DNA of 64,000 nucleotides from Burkholderiales bacterium (GTDB taxonomy: Bacteria; Pseudomonadota; Gammaproteobacteria; Burkholderiales; Burkholderiaceae_E). The DNA lies in contig JAPLQE010000054.1 of assembly GCA_026399835.1 (NCBI GenBank), forward strand, positions 1-64,000, in the 5' to 3' direction. The notes beneath the pieces are model-generated. The model saw only the letters and a list, made by a program, of their open reading frames with translations. It was not told where the DNA came from and made no database searches. Shown one piece after another: positions 25,664-36,544 of this stretch (its first letter is position 1; the number at the start of each line of letters is the position of its first letter). The translations under genes were made by a program, and so were the position numbers.

Positions 25664-27137
25664 CGTCGGTGCTCCTGTCGTAGGCGGCCGCGATCGCGGC
25701 CCGATGCAAGGATTCGATCGCGCCGCGCAGCGGACGACCGTTCGGAGTGGCGGTGCCGGATGTCGGGTCGAAGCGATGCTCGGCCCGTACCCAGCGGCGT
25801 ACGCGCGCGTAGTCGGGGAGCGTCGCGTTGGCCCGTGCGAGGGCCTGTGTGAACGCGGCCGCGCATTCGTCGTCCGGTGCGTCCGGCCGTGTCGGCCAGA
25901 GCACCGCGAGCAGCTCGGGGCGGGCGTCGCCGAAGACCACGGCCTGCGCGATGGCCGGCTGCGACTGCAGTGCGGTCTCCACCCATTCGGGCGACACGTT
26001 GCGACCGAAGGCCGTGATCAGCAGATTGCCGCGGCGGCCGCAGAGGTGCAGGAAGCCGTCCTCGTCGAGTCGACCCAGGTCGCCGGTGGCCCACCAGCCG
26101 ATGGGCGCGGAGTCGGGGACGCCGAGGTAGCCGAGCATCGGCGCACCCAGGACCTCCACCTCCCCGCCCGCTCCGATCCGCACCGAGGCATGGGGCAGCG
26201 GGCGTCCGGCGCTCCCCGGCCGGTCGGCGCCCGGAAGGTTGAGCGTCTGGACCGAGCCGCACTCCGTCAGGCCGTAGCCCTCGTAGGCGGCGAGCCCCGT
26301 GGCGCGCGCCGCGGCGATCGTGGCGGCACCGACCGCCGCACCGCCCACGGCCACCAGGCGCGGCCCCGGGAGCGCTCCCCCGGCGGCGGCACGGACGCCG
26401 GCCCAGGCGCGAAGCATCTGCGGGAGGACGATGACCGAGTCGGCCTGCCACGTCGCGACGGCGCTCTGGAGCATTCGCGGATCGAAGCGGGAGGAGCCCT
26501 GGAGTCCGACCGTGGCCAGCGCAGGCAGTGCGATGGCGGCCCCCGCGACGAGGGGTGCGTACAGCCCGGCGATGTTCTCGAGCAGGACCGGTAGCGGCAG
26601 CACCGCGAGATGACGCTGGATGCCGATCGGAGCGAGCGCACTTGCCACGCCCTCGGCCACGCGGGCGAGCGCGGCTCCGGACAGGCAGGCCCCCTTGGGT
26701 CGGCCGGTGCTGCCCGACGTGAAGCTCACCTTGACCGTGCCGGGCGGCATGGCGACGGGCGTGGCATCGATCCGCACCAGCCGCAGGCCGGTACCGGCCC
26801 AGGGGGTGCCCATGCCTGCGCTCCCCGCCGCACCGTCGATGGAGGCGATCGCGTCGACGCCGGCGGCGGCCAGGACGTGCGCGACCTGCTCGTCGGTGAA
26901 GAACGACGGCAGCGGCACGTGGACGACGCCTGCGTGCCAGGCGGCAAGGTCCGCGACAGCCCAGTCGGGGCCGTTGTCGGCGAGGGTCGCGAGCACCCGC
27001 ACGCCGTGTCCGTGCAGTGCGCCGGCGGCCTGGCGAACCAGCGCTGCGAGTTCGCCGGCAGTCAGCCGAGTGCCGTGGGCCAGCAGCGCGTCACGGGCCG
27101 GATCACCGCGCAGCAGCCAGTCGATCGGCGCGCTCAT
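25650..27137 (-). CDS. AMP-forming acyl-CoA synthetase/ligase
   Basis: 495 residues of the ANL superfamily. The P-loop SFTSGSTGRPKGA (138-150), YEGYGLTECG (about 290) and WWATGDLGRLDEDGFLHLCG (about 345) followed by GRRGNLLI show that it adenylates a carboxylic acid. At the A10 position near the C-terminus the sequence reads TPNGRPLR, with Arg where the catalytic Lys usually stands (NGK or TGK). This may slow adenylation or mark a subfamily. It is shorter than typical long-chain acyl-CoA synthetases. It overlaps the haemolysin-family gene by 4 bp. The substrate is probably a fatty or other lipophilic acid, judged only from its neighbours. Confidence 0.85.
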   Translation of the reverse strand: MSAPIDWLLRGDPARDALLAHGTRLTAGELAALVRQAAGALHGHGVRVLATLADNGPDWAVADLAAWHAGVVHVPLPSFFTDEQVAHVLAAAGVDAIASIDGAAGSAGMGTPWAGTGLRLVRIDATPVAMPPGTVKVSFTSGSTGRPKGACLSGAALARVAEGVASALAPIGIQRHLAVLPLPVLLENIAGLYAPLVAGAAIALPALATVGLQGSSRFDPRMLQSAVATWQADSVIVLPQMLRAWAGVRAAAGGALPGPRLVAVGGAAVGAATIAAARATGLAAYEGYGLTECGSVQTLNLPGADRPGSAGRPLPHASVRIGAGGEVEVLGAPMLGYLGVPDSAPIGWWATGDLGRLDEDGFLHLCGRRGNLLITAFGRNVSPEWVETALQSQPAIAQAVVFGDARPELLAVLWPTRPDAPDDECAAAFTQALARANATLPDYARVRRWVRAEHRFDPTSGTATPNGRPLRGAIESLHRAAIAAAYDRSTDDVVS

Positions 27138-27775
27138 CGCAGTCCGCCCGGGGCGACGCGTGCGAGATTGCTCGCCAGCTCGCCGGCGACGACGCTCGCG
27201 CCGCGTTCGTAGTAATTGCCCCAGGCGCTGGCATGCGGCCCGGCTGCCTTCGCGGTGGCATGCCCGAGTTCCAGCACCTCGACGCCCATCCGCTCGAACG
27301 TAGCGCGCACCCCCGGGGTGGCGGTGCTGGCGACCCAGTCGTAGCCAAGCGAAGCGAGGTAGGTGCCGAGTCGGGCCATCAGCCTCACGCCCTGTCCGGC
27401 CCGCGTCGCCGACAGGTGACCGACCTCGACGATCCGGCTGCGCGACGGACCGGGGCGGCCGAGACGATCGACGATCAGACGCTCGATCGGCGCGGCGAGG
27501 TAGCGCTCGAGGTACAGGGGCCCCTGCGCGGGTCGCCAGCCTGCCGCCGCGACGATCTCGCCGTCGACGACGATGCTGACCAGCTGGGGCGCCCAGCTCG
27601 GGACGCTCGCGCCGTACCGTTCGGCATACACGCGGCCGACGAAGCGTTCGACGGCCGCCCGGTCGGGATCGCCGACGGGGTGATGGCGCAGTCGCGCCCC
27701 GGGCGCCACCGCCCGGACGGCGCGGACCCGGGGGAAGGCGATGCGTTCGGTGGGGCGCAGCGGTAGGGAGTGCAT
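27134..27775 (-). CDS. Thermostable haemolysin family protein (acyltransferase-like)
   Basis: 213 residues. FVGRVYAERYGASVPSWAPQ, VAAAGWRPAQGPLYLERYL and RSRIVEVGHLSATRAGQGV match the family of the Vibrio delta thermostable haemolysin. From memory, these proteins share the acyl-CoA N-acyltransferase fold with autoinducer synthases, so an acyl transfer reaction is a fair guess; lysis of cells is not implied. There is no signal peptide. It is the first gene of the operon, with a direct repeat 22-41 bp before its ATG. If the operon is activated through that repeat, the start codon may be further inside the gene. Confidence 0.8.
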   Translation of the reverse strand: MHSLPLRPTERIAFPRVRAVRAVAPGARLRHHPVGDPDRAAVERFVGRVYAERYGASVPSWAPQLVSIVVDGEIVAAAGWRPAQGPLYLERYLAAPIERLIVDRLGRPGPSRSRIVEVGHLSATRAGQGVRLMARLGTYLASLGYDWVASTATPGVRATFERMGVEVLELGHATAKAAGPHASAWGNYYERGASVVAGELASNLARVAPGGLR

Positions 27776-27796
27776 GGCCCCATGCTCGCCGGCTCG

Positions 27797-27816
27797 CCTT
27801 AACGCTCCCTTAACGC
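27797..27816 (-). promoter_or_regulatory. Direct repeat of PmrA/QseB type before the five-gene operon
   Basis: Two identical 9-mers (CCTTAACGC on the plus strand) repeat with an 11 bp period. Read on the minus strand they give GTTAAG-N5-GTTAAG. This matches the half-site and spacing known for PmrA/QseB-type OmpR-family regulators. The neighbouring regulator at 21448 is of that class. The repeat lies close to the ATG at 27775, which would suit a repressor site or a later start codon. Confidence 0.55.
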
Positions 27817-27908
27817 GCCCGAACCGCCGATCGGCCGCCCGGCCCGCTGACCGGGGCGGGACGCGGCAGGTCGGCCAGCGGCCGGGTCAGCGCGCCCTCC
27901 CCGGTCGC

Positions 27909-28844
27909 TCAGCCCGGAGCGCCCGGACGCTGTGCGCCGCGCACGACGCTCATCGCTCCCGCGATCAGCGAGGACATGTCGGCAAGGTTGGCGGGCACGA
28001 TCAGCGTGTTGCCCTGCTTCGCGATCTCGCCGAAGGCCTGGACGTACTGCTCGGCGACCCGCAGGTTCACCGCGTCCATGCCGCCCGGTCGCTGCACCGC
28101 GACCGCGATCCGCTCGAGCGCCGCGGCGGTCGCGGCTGCCACCGCCGTGAGCGCGGCAGCCTGACCCTCGGCCCGGTTGATCTCGGCCTGCTTTTCGCCC
28201 TCCGAGCGCTGGATCGAGGCCTCGCGCTCGCCGGTGGCGATGTTGATCTGTTCCTGCTTGCGCCCCTCGGAGGCCGCGATCAGCGCGCGCTTCTCGCGTT
28301 CCGCGGTGATCTGCGCCTGCATCGAGCGCAGGATCTCGTTGGGCGGCGTCAGGTCCTTGATCTCGTAGCGCAGCACCTTCACACCCCAGCTCATCGCCGC
28401 CTCGTCGAGCGAGGACACCACGCTGGCGTTGATGAAGTCGCGCTCCTCGAAGGTGCGGTCGAGCTCGAGCCGGCCGATCACGGAGCGCAGTGTCGTCTGC
28501 GACAGCTGCGTGATCGCGACGATGAAGTTCGACGAGCCGTAGGACGCGCGCATCGGGTCGGTCACCTGGAAGTACAGGACCCCGTCGACCGTCAGCTGCG
28601 TGTTGTCCTTGGTGATGCACACCTGGCTGGGGACATCCATCGGGATCTCCTTCAGCAGGTGCTTGTAGGCCACCCGATCGATGAAGGGCACGACGAACGA
28701 CAGGCCCGGCGACAGCGTGCGGTGGTACTTGCCCAGCCGCTCGACGATCCAGGCGTGCTGCTGCGGCACGACCTTGAGCGTCTGCACGACGAACACGACG
28801 GCTAGCACGAGCGCTACCGCCGCCACCACGCTGGTTCCGATCAT
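27909..28844 (-). CDS. SPFH-domain membrane protein (QmcA/stomatin-like)
   Basis: 311 residues. One N-terminal membrane helix (about 5-25) is followed by the SPFH/band 7 domain: VPQQHAWIVERLGKYHRTLS, PGLSFVVPFIDRVAYKH and RSVIGRLELD. A long charged helix near 200-230 (EKRALIAASEGRKQEQINIA) makes the oligomer coiled coil. Family members form ring-like assemblies in the inner membrane and are linked to protein quality control. The nfeD gene lies 31 bp upstream on the same strand, the usual partner. Confidence 0.92.
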   Translation of the reverse strand: MIGTSVVAAVALVLAVVFVVQTLKVVPQQHAWIVERLGKYHRTLSPGLSFVVPFIDRVAYKHLLKEIPMDVPSQVCITKDNTQLTVDGVLYFQVTDPMRASYGSSNFIVAITQLSQTTLRSVIGRLELDRTFEERDFINASVVSSLDEAAMSWGVKVLRYEIKDLTPPNEILRSMQAQITAEREKRALIAASEGRKQEQINIATGEREASIQRSEGEKQAEINRAEGQAAALTAVAAATAAALERIAVAVQRPGGMDAVNLRVAEQYVQAFGEIAKQGNTLIVPANLADMSSLIAGAMSVVRGAQRPGAPG

Positions 28845-28875
28845 CGTTCCTCCGGGGCCGTCGTCGACGGCTGCA

Positions 28876-29301
28876 TCAGGGTCGGGCGAGGATCAGCCGG
28901 TTGCCGGCGACCTCGCGGATTCGGTATTCACCGGGCTCAGCGGGTTCGCCCGGCGCGAGTTCGACGTTCCACTGGGTGCCGCGGTACTGGACTCGGGCGC
29001 GCCCGTCGGCATCCCAGGCCTGCACCCGGACGCGTTCGCCGACGTCGGCGATGACGTCGGGATTGCGGCCCGCGGGCTCCGCGGCCGGTGCGCCGGCGCG
29101 CACTCGACGGGCCCAGGCGGCGCCCGCCACCGAGACCGCCGCCGCTGCCGTCAGCTGCACCCACATTGCCGCACCCAGTGCGGCGGCCAGTCCGCCCGCC
29201 GCGCAACCGATTGCGATCACGAGCAGATAGAACGTGCCGGACATCAGCTCGAGGATGCCGATGCCGAGCGCGAGAACCCACCACCAGTACTGGATCGCCA
29301 T
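28876..29301 (-). CDS. NfeD-family membrane protein
   Basis: 141 residues. Two or three hydrophobic helices (about 5-25, 28-45 and 47-62) are followed by a soluble OB-fold (about 80-141) with GRARVQYRGTQWNVEL and GNRLILA. This is the short NfeD1b form without a protease domain, which normally pairs with an SPFH protein, here the next gene. The OB domain is thought to bind the partner. It is divergent from the binding-protein gene at 29504. Confidence 0.9.
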   Translation of the reverse strand: MAIQYWWWVLALGIGILELMSGTFYLLVIAIGCAAGGLAAALGAAMWVQLTAAAAVSVAGAAWARRVRAGAPAAEPAGRNPDVIADVGERVRVQAWDADGRARVQYRGTQWNVELAPGEPAEPGEYRIREVAGNRLILARP

Positions 29302-29391
29302 CGTGCGTGCAGCATGACCTGCGTGCGGTCAACAGGTCAACCTCCGGCCGCGTTGTACCGCGACGAGTCCTGCCGGCATCCCAGTCCTTCG

Positions 29392-29420
29392 TTGGCTTTC
29401 GATCGCGTTCCGGCTACGAT
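29392..29420 (+). promoter_or_regulatory. Sigma70-type promoter of the branched-chain amino-acid-type binding protein
   Basis: TTGGCT (29392-29397), a 17 bp spacer and TACGAT (29415-29420) fit the -35/-10 consensus. The predicted transcript start near 29428 leaves a leader of about 75 bases before the ATG at 29504. Confidence 0.55.
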
Positions 29421-29503
29421 TCGTGCCCAGCACGGAGCCGAGGGCTCCGTCGTACCCGATTGTCCGTACACGACACCCGCATCACCCTCCAGGAGAGACA
29501 TCG

Positions 29504-30649
29504 ATGAATCTGCACCAGAAGGTCCTGAGCCTCGCAGTCGCCTCGGCATTCACCCTCGCCGCCGGCGTCGCCTCGGCCCAGACGGTCGTCAAGATCGGCC
29601 ACGTGGGCCCGCTGACCGGTGGCATCGCCCACCTGGGCAAGGACAACGAGCTGGGCGCCAAGCTCGCCATCGAGGACCTGAACGCCAAGGGCATCAAGCT
29701 CGGCGGCCAGACCGTCAAGTTCGAGCTGCTCTCCGAGGACGATGCGGCCGACCCGAAGCAGGGCACCGCGGCCGCGACCAAGCTGGTCGACGCGAAGGTC
29801 AACGGCGTGATCGGTCACCTGAACTCGGGCACCACGATCCCCGCCTCGAAGATCTACCACGACGCCGGCATCCCGCAGATCTCGCCGTCGGCGACCAATC
29901 CTAAGTACACGCTGCAGGGCTTCAAGTCGGCGTTCCGCGTCGTCGCCCATGACGGTCAGCTGGGCGGCACGCTCGGGCGCTACGCCGTCAAGGATGTCAA
30001 GGCCAAGAGCATCGCGATCATCGACGACCGCACGGCCTACGGCCAGGGCGTCGCCGACGAGTTCCAGAAGGCCGTCAAGACCGCCGGCGGCAAGGTCGTC
30101 GGCCGCGAGTTCACCAACGACAAGGCCACCGACTTCAACGCCATCCTGACCAAGCTCAAGGGCGCGAAGCCGGACCTCGTGTTCTACGGCGGCATGGACG
30201 CGGTCGCGGGCCCGATGCTTCGCCAGATGAAGCAGCTCGGCATCAACGCCAAGTTCATGGGTGGCGACGGCATCTGCTCGAACGAGCTGATCAAGCTGGC
30301 CGGCGACGGCATGTCGGACGGCCAGGTGATCTGCGCCGAGGCCGGCGGCGTCACGAAGGACAAGGAGGCCGCGCTGGCCGCCTGGAAGACGCGCTTCAAG
30401 GAGAAGACCGGCGCGGACGTGCAGATCTACGCGCCGTACGTCTACGACGCGACGATGACGATGGTCGCCGCCATGCAGAAGGCGAACTCGGCCGAGCCGG
30501 CGAAGTACCTGCCCGAACTGGCGAAGATCACCTACGAGGGCGTGACCGGCAAGATCCAGTTCGACTCGAAGGGCGACGTCAAGGACGGCACGCTGACCCT
30601 GTACACGTACAAGGGCGGCAAGCGCGAGACGATGATGGTGGTCAAGTAA
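29504..30649 (+). CDS. ABC transporter substrate-binding protein, branched-chain amino-acid type
   Basis: 381 residues from ATG 29504, chosen because it gives a good signal peptide (cleaved at VASAQ) and follows the Shine-Dalgarno AGGAGAG. The mature protein is a type I periplasmic binding protein: VVKIGHVGPLTGGIAHLGKD, HLNSGTTIPASKIYHDAGIP and YAPYVYDATMTMV are LivK/LivJ-like. It captures a branched-chain amino acid or related ligand for a LivHMGF permease. No permease genes are nearby; the gene stands alone with its own promoter and terminator, so it must share a transporter encoded elsewhere. Confidence 0.93.
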   Translation: MNLHQKVLSLAVASAFTLAAGVASAQTVVKIGHVGPLTGGIAHLGKDNELGAKLAIEDLNAKGIKLGGQTVKFELLSEDDAADPKQGTAAATKLVDAKVNGVIGHLNSGTTIPASKIYHDAGIPQISPSATNPKYTLQGFKSAFRVVAHDGQLGGTLGRYAVKDVKAKSIAIIDDRTAYGQGVADEFQKAVKTAGGKVVGREFTNDKATDFNAILTKLKGAKPDLVFYGGMDAVAGPMLRQMKQLGINAKFMGGDGICSNELIKLAGDGMSDGQVICAEAGGVTKDKEAALAAWKTRFKEKTGADVQIYAPYVYDATMTMVAAMQKANSAEPAKYLPELAKITYEGVTGKIQFDSKGDVKDGTLTLYTYKGGKRETMMVVK

Positions 30650-30690
30650 CATCGACCATCCGGGCCGGCTTCCTGCCGGCCCGAATCCCG

Positions 30691-30722
30691 GGGGCGCCGC
30701 GGGTCGGCGCCCCTTTTCTTTT
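30691..30722 (+). terminator. Rho-independent terminator after the binding-protein gene
   Basis: An 8 bp perfect stem GGGGCGCC/GGCGCCCC with a 7-base loop is followed by TTTTCTTTT, about 40 bp after the stop codon at 30649. A second GC hairpin (GGGCCGGC...GCCGGCCC) stands just before it. Confidence 0.85.
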
Positions 30723-30757
30723 CGACCGGCATTTTCGACGACGTCCGCGGAGGCGAC

Positions 30758-31489
30758 ATGGATCGACGGACCTCATCAGCACGTGCGTTCGGCGCGGCGC
30801 TGGCCGCGGCTGCGGCGATCGCGGGCTGCGCGCTGCCCGCTCCTGCTCCGACGACCGGTGCAGGCCTGCCCCCGCAGCAGCCGACCCAGCCGCCGCCGGC
30901 CCCTTCGGCGCCGCCGCCGAAGCTCGTCGGCTCGAGCTGGTACTGGCTCGGCACGCTGACCCCGGCCGGGCTGGTGGCACCCGCCGATCCTGGCGCATTC
31001 AACGTCGAGTTCCTCGACGGCGGACAGCTGGCCGCGCAGCTCGACTGCAACAGCGGCGGCGCCACCTGGACCCAATCGGGCGCGTCGCTGACCGTGGGGC
31101 CGGTGCGCAGCACGCGCAAGGCCTGTCCGCTGGCCTCCGAGGCGGACCGCTTCGGCCGCCAGCTCCCGCTGGTCCGCGCCGCGAAGCTCGCCAACGGGCT
31201 GCTCGAGCTGTCGCTCGGCGAGGCGGGCTCGATGGTGATGGCGCGTGATCCCGACTGGCGGCTGCGCAGCTTCGACTGCCCGAACGGCGTGGCCCCGCTA
31301 CTCGTGGCCTTCGGGCGCGATCAGGCCGTGCTGCGCTGGCGCGGCGAGGCCTGGCAGATGAAGGCGCAGACGAGCGCCTCGGGCACCCGCTACAACGCCG
31401 GCAACGCGATCCTGTTCAGCAAGGGCAACGAGGCCTCGCTGGTCAACGAGGGCAAGCAGGTCGCAGGGCCGTGCACCGCGCGACGCTGA
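30758..31489 (+). CDS. Lipoprotein with META (HslJ-like) and MliC-like domains
   Basis: 243 residues. The signal ends in the lipobox AIAGC (Cys24), followed by a Pro-rich linker. Residues about 55-160 form a META/HslJ-like domain (LVGSSWYWLG...FNVEFLDGGQLAAQLDCNS...GPVRSTRKACP). Residues about 170-243 look like MliC, the C-type lysozyme inhibitor fold, with FDCPNG, SASGTRYNAGNAI, SKGNEASL and a final Cys that can pair with the first. MliC uses the SGSG-x-RY loop to enter the lysozyme active site. The combination suggests an envelope protein that resists host lysozyme. The MliC assignment is by motif only. Confidence 0.75.
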   Translation: MDRRTSSARAFGAALAAAAAIAGCALPAPAPTTGAGLPPQQPTQPPPAPSAPPPKLVGSSWYWLGTLTPAGLVAPADPGAFNVEFLDGGQLAAQLDCNSGGATWTQSGASLTVGPVRSTRKACPLASEADRFGRQLPLVRAAKLANGLLELSLGEAGSMVMARDPDWRLRSFDCPNGVAPLLVAFGRDQAVLRWRGEAWQMKAQTSASGTRYNAGNAILFSKGNEASLVNEGKQVAGPCTARR

Positions 31490-31559
31490 GCTGCCGCGCC
31501 CGTCGGACGCCCATCGGACCCGTGTCGGGCCCTGGCCGGGCGCGCCGTGCAGACCGTCA

Positions 31560-31589
31560 GACCCCGACCGGCGCGAGCCGGTCGGGGTC
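31560..31589. terminator. Strong hairpin between convergent genes
   Basis: A perfect 12 bp stem (GACCCCGACCGG/CCGGTCGGGGTC) with a 6-base loop lies between the lipoprotein gene and ppsA. There is no T-run on either strand, so it may end or protect both transcripts without being a classical terminator. Confidence 0.5.
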
Positions 31590-31597
31590 GGGCGGGC

Positions 31598-34003
<2,406 letters not shown>

Positions 34004-34239
34004 GGCGAAGTCCTGGAGGGTGGGAAACCGGTGGGCCGCGCGCCGGGCGAGGCGGCGCAGGCAGCGCTGTAGTCGGGCCGCTGGCGACGGGCGGCCAACG
34101 GCACGGCTGCAACACTCGGGGGGCTCCCGTCTCCCGGTTGGACGATTTTACTGTGCGCCCCAAGGCTCCGCCGAGGAAAATGCCCTGTCCAGGCGGTGGC
34201 GGATGCCGCGGCCGGCTCCCATCGCGCCCCGAGGTCCGC

Positions 34240-35070
34240 ATGCCCGAAGCCCGTCACCGTCACGCCGATCGCACCGTCTTCTTCGTGTCCGACGGCACCG
34301 GGATCACCGCCGAGACCTTCGGCCATTCGGTGCTGTCGCAGTTCGAGGGGCTCAAGGTGCGGCAGGTCCGCCTGCCGTTCATCGACAACCCGGAGAAGGC
34401 CGACGACGCGGTCACCCGGATCAACCACCAGGGGCTGATCGACGGCCGCCGCCCGATCGTCTTCAGCACGCTCGTCAACCCGGAGATCAACGAGATCGTG
34501 CGGACGGCGCAGGCGCTGTTCCTCGACCTGATCGCCACCTTCGTCGGGCCGCTGGAGACCGAGTTCGGCGTCAAGTCGACCCACACCATCGGACGGTTCC
34601 ATGCGGTCGCCGAGTCCGACCGCTACAAGCAGCGGATCGAGGCGATCCACTACTCGATGGCCCACGACGACGGCCAGATGCACAAGGACCTGGAGCTGGC
34701 GGACGTGATCTTCGTCGGCGTCTCGCGCAGCGGCAAGACGCCGACCAGCCTCTACCTCGCCGTGCAGCACGGGATCAAGGCGGCGAACTACCCGCTGATC
34801 CCGGACGATTTCGAGCGCGGGCGGCTGCCCGACGTGCTGTACCGCTACAAGGACAAGATGTTCGGGCTGACCATCTCGCCGGAGCGCCTCGCCGAAGTCC
34901 GCCACGAGCGCCGCCCGGGCAGTCGCTATGCCTCGCTCGAGACCTGTCGGATGGAGGTCAACGAGGCCGAGGCGATGATGAAGCGCGAAGGCATCCCGTG
35001 GCTGTCGACCACGACGCGCTCGATCGAGGAGATCGCGACGACCGTGCTGACGCTGCTCGACCTGGAGTAG
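34240..35070 (+). CDS. ppsR: Phosphoenolpyruvate synthase regulatory protein (kinase/pyrophosphorylase)
   Basis: 276 residues from ATG 34240, where the family alignment begins ([20 protein letters not shown]). It phosphorylates a Thr of PpsA with ADP and removes the phosphate with Pi. The P-loop [11 protein letters not shown] (about 163) and the C-terminal [20 protein letters not shown] are conserved features of the DUF299 family. The open frame upstream lacks family features. It is divergent from its target ppsA, the common betaproteobacterial arrangement. Confidence 0.95.
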   Translation: MPEARHRHADRTVFFVSDGTGITAETFGHSVLSQFEGLKVRQVRLPFIDNPEKADDAVTRINHQGLIDGRRPIVFSTLVNPEINEIVRTAQALFLDLIATFVGPLETEFGVKSTHTIGRFHAVAESDRYKQRIEAIHYSMAHDDGQMHKDLELADVIFVGVSRSGKTPTSLYLAVQHGIKAANYPLIPDDFERGRLPDVLYRYKDKMFGLTISPERLAEVRHERRPGSRYASLETCRMEVNEAEAMMKREGIPWLSTTTRSIEEIATTVLTLLDLE

Positions 35071-35120
35071 CCGCCCTCGGTTGCATCCCTTCGGTTGGCT
35101 TCGGCCCGCTACAGCCGGCT

Positions 35121-35915
35121 TCAGCCCCGTACGGCACGCTGGCGGCGCTGCTCGAACAGGCAGACCGCGGCGGCTGCGGCGACGTTCATCGACTCCACGC
35201 CCTCGGCCTGCGGGATCCGTATCCAGCGAGCGACGTCGGCGCCGACCTCCTCGGACAGTCCCTCGCCCTCGTTGCCGAGCAGCCAGAGCGCCGGGGCGCG
35301 CAGGTCGGCCTCGAAGAGCGACTCGGCATGCTGCGCACGGGTGCCGATCGGTGCGACGCCCAGCCGCAGGCGCACCGCCGACCAGGGCACGGCCTCGTGG
35401 ATCGACAGGTGGAAATGGGCGCCCATGCCGGCGCGCAGCACCTTCGGCGACCAGCACCAGGCGGTGCCGGGCGCGGTGAGCACGGTGTGCACACCGGCGG
35501 CCGCGCAGCTGCGCAGCAGCGTGCCGACATTGCCCGGGTCCTGCACCCGGTCGAGATAGACCGCGTCGGCATCGATCGAGGCCGGCAGAACGGGCTGCGG
35601 CGTGTCGACGACGAAGACGAGCCCCACGCCGTGCTGCAAGGTCGAGACCGCGTCGAAGAGCTCGCCCGCGAGCACGGTCGGCGATACGCCGTGCCGCGCG
35701 AGCAGCACCGAGACCTCGGGATGGGCGAGGCCCGCCTCGGTCGCGACCGCGGTCCGCGGCGCGCCGTGGCCCTGCAGCCAGGCCTCGCACAGGTGGATGC
35801 CCTCGAGCACGGAGCGGCCCTGGCGGCGGCGCTCGCGGGCAGAGTGCGCGAGCTCCGCCAGCTCGCGGAACAGCGCGTTGTCGCGCGAGGTGATCCGGCG
35901 TGCGGGCGCGGTCAT
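35121..35915 (-). CDS. SpoU/TrmH-family RNA 2'-O-methyltransferase
   Basis: 264 residues from ATG 35915. An N-terminal substrate-binding domain (about 1-95, with [20 protein letters not shown]) precedes a SPOUT methyltransferase domain. Its three motifs are [33 protein letters not shown] and [13 protein letters not shown], which form the knot that binds S-adenosylmethionine. The RNA target is rRNA or tRNA and cannot be told from sequence. It is the last gene of the long operon and overlaps rnhB by 4 bp. Confidence 0.9.
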   Translation of the reverse strand: MTAPARRITSRDNALFRELAELAHSARERRRQGRSVLEGIHLCEAWLQGHGAPRTAVATEAGLAHPEVSVLLARHGVSPTVLAGELFDAVSTLQHGVGLVFVVDTPQPVLPASIDADAVYLDRVQDPGNVGTLLRSCAAAGVHTVLTAPGTAWCWSPKVLRAGMGAHFHLSIHEAVPWSAVRLRLGVAPIGTRAQHAESLFEADLRAPALWLLGNEGEGLSEEVGADVARWIRIPQAEGVESMNVAAAAAVCLFEQRRQRAVRG

Positions 35916-36544
35916 CGCGGCGTTCCCGCGGCCATCGCCGCGCGCACCGGCGCGAAGCTGCGACGGTGCGCGTCGCACGGGCCCAGGCTGTGCAGCAGCG
36001 CGAGGTGCGCCGCGGTCGGATAGCCCTTGTGGCGGTCGAAGCCGTAGGCCGGATGGAGCGCGTGCAGCCGTTGCAGGTCGGCGTCGCGCTCGGTCTTGGC
36101 GAGGATCGATGCGGCCGAGATGCACGGCTCGATCGCATCGCCCCCCACGATCAGCTCGATGCCGCAGTCGAGCGTGGGCGGCTGGTTGCCGTCGACGCGG
36201 GCGAGCGTCGGCGCCACCGGCAGCGCGGCGACCGCACGCCGCATCGCCAGCAGCGAGGCGCGCAGGATGTTGAGACGGTCGATCTCCTCGACGCTGGCGC
36301 GCGCCACCGCCCAGCCGAGTGCACGCTCGCGGATCGCCCGGGCGAGCGCGTCGCGCTGTCCAGCACTGAGTCGCTTGCTGTCGCGAAGGCCATGGATCGG
36401 GCGGTCCGGGTCGAGGATCACCGCGGCGGCCACGACCGGCCCCGCCAGCGGCCCGCGGCCGGCCTCGTCCACGCCGCAGACGATGCGGGTGTCATGGGCG
36501 AGCGCGAGCGCTCCCTGCCCGCCGGCGGCCGTGCGCCCGCTCAT
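35912..36544 (-). CDS. rnhB: Ribonuclease HII
   Basis: 210 residues. It cuts the RNA strand of RNA-DNA hybrids and removes single ribonucleotides. The catalytic start [15 protein letters not shown] holds Asp and Glu, the Asp in ARVDGNQ and the motif [13 protein letters not shown] supply further active-site residues, and [14 protein letters not shown] is typical. The gene overlaps lpxB and the methyltransferase gene by 4 bp each, as in Burkholderia-type lpx operons. Confidence 0.96.
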   Translation of the reverse strand: MSGRTAAGGQGALALAHDTRIVCGVDEAGRGPLAGPVVAAAVILDPDRPIHGLRDSKRLSAGQRDALARAIRERALGWAVARASVEEIDRLNILRASLLAMRRAVAALPVAPTLARVDGNQPPTLDCGIELIVGGDAIEPCISAASILAKTERDADLQRLHALHPAYGFDRHKGYPTAAHLALLHSLGPCDAHRRSFAPVRAAMAAGTPR

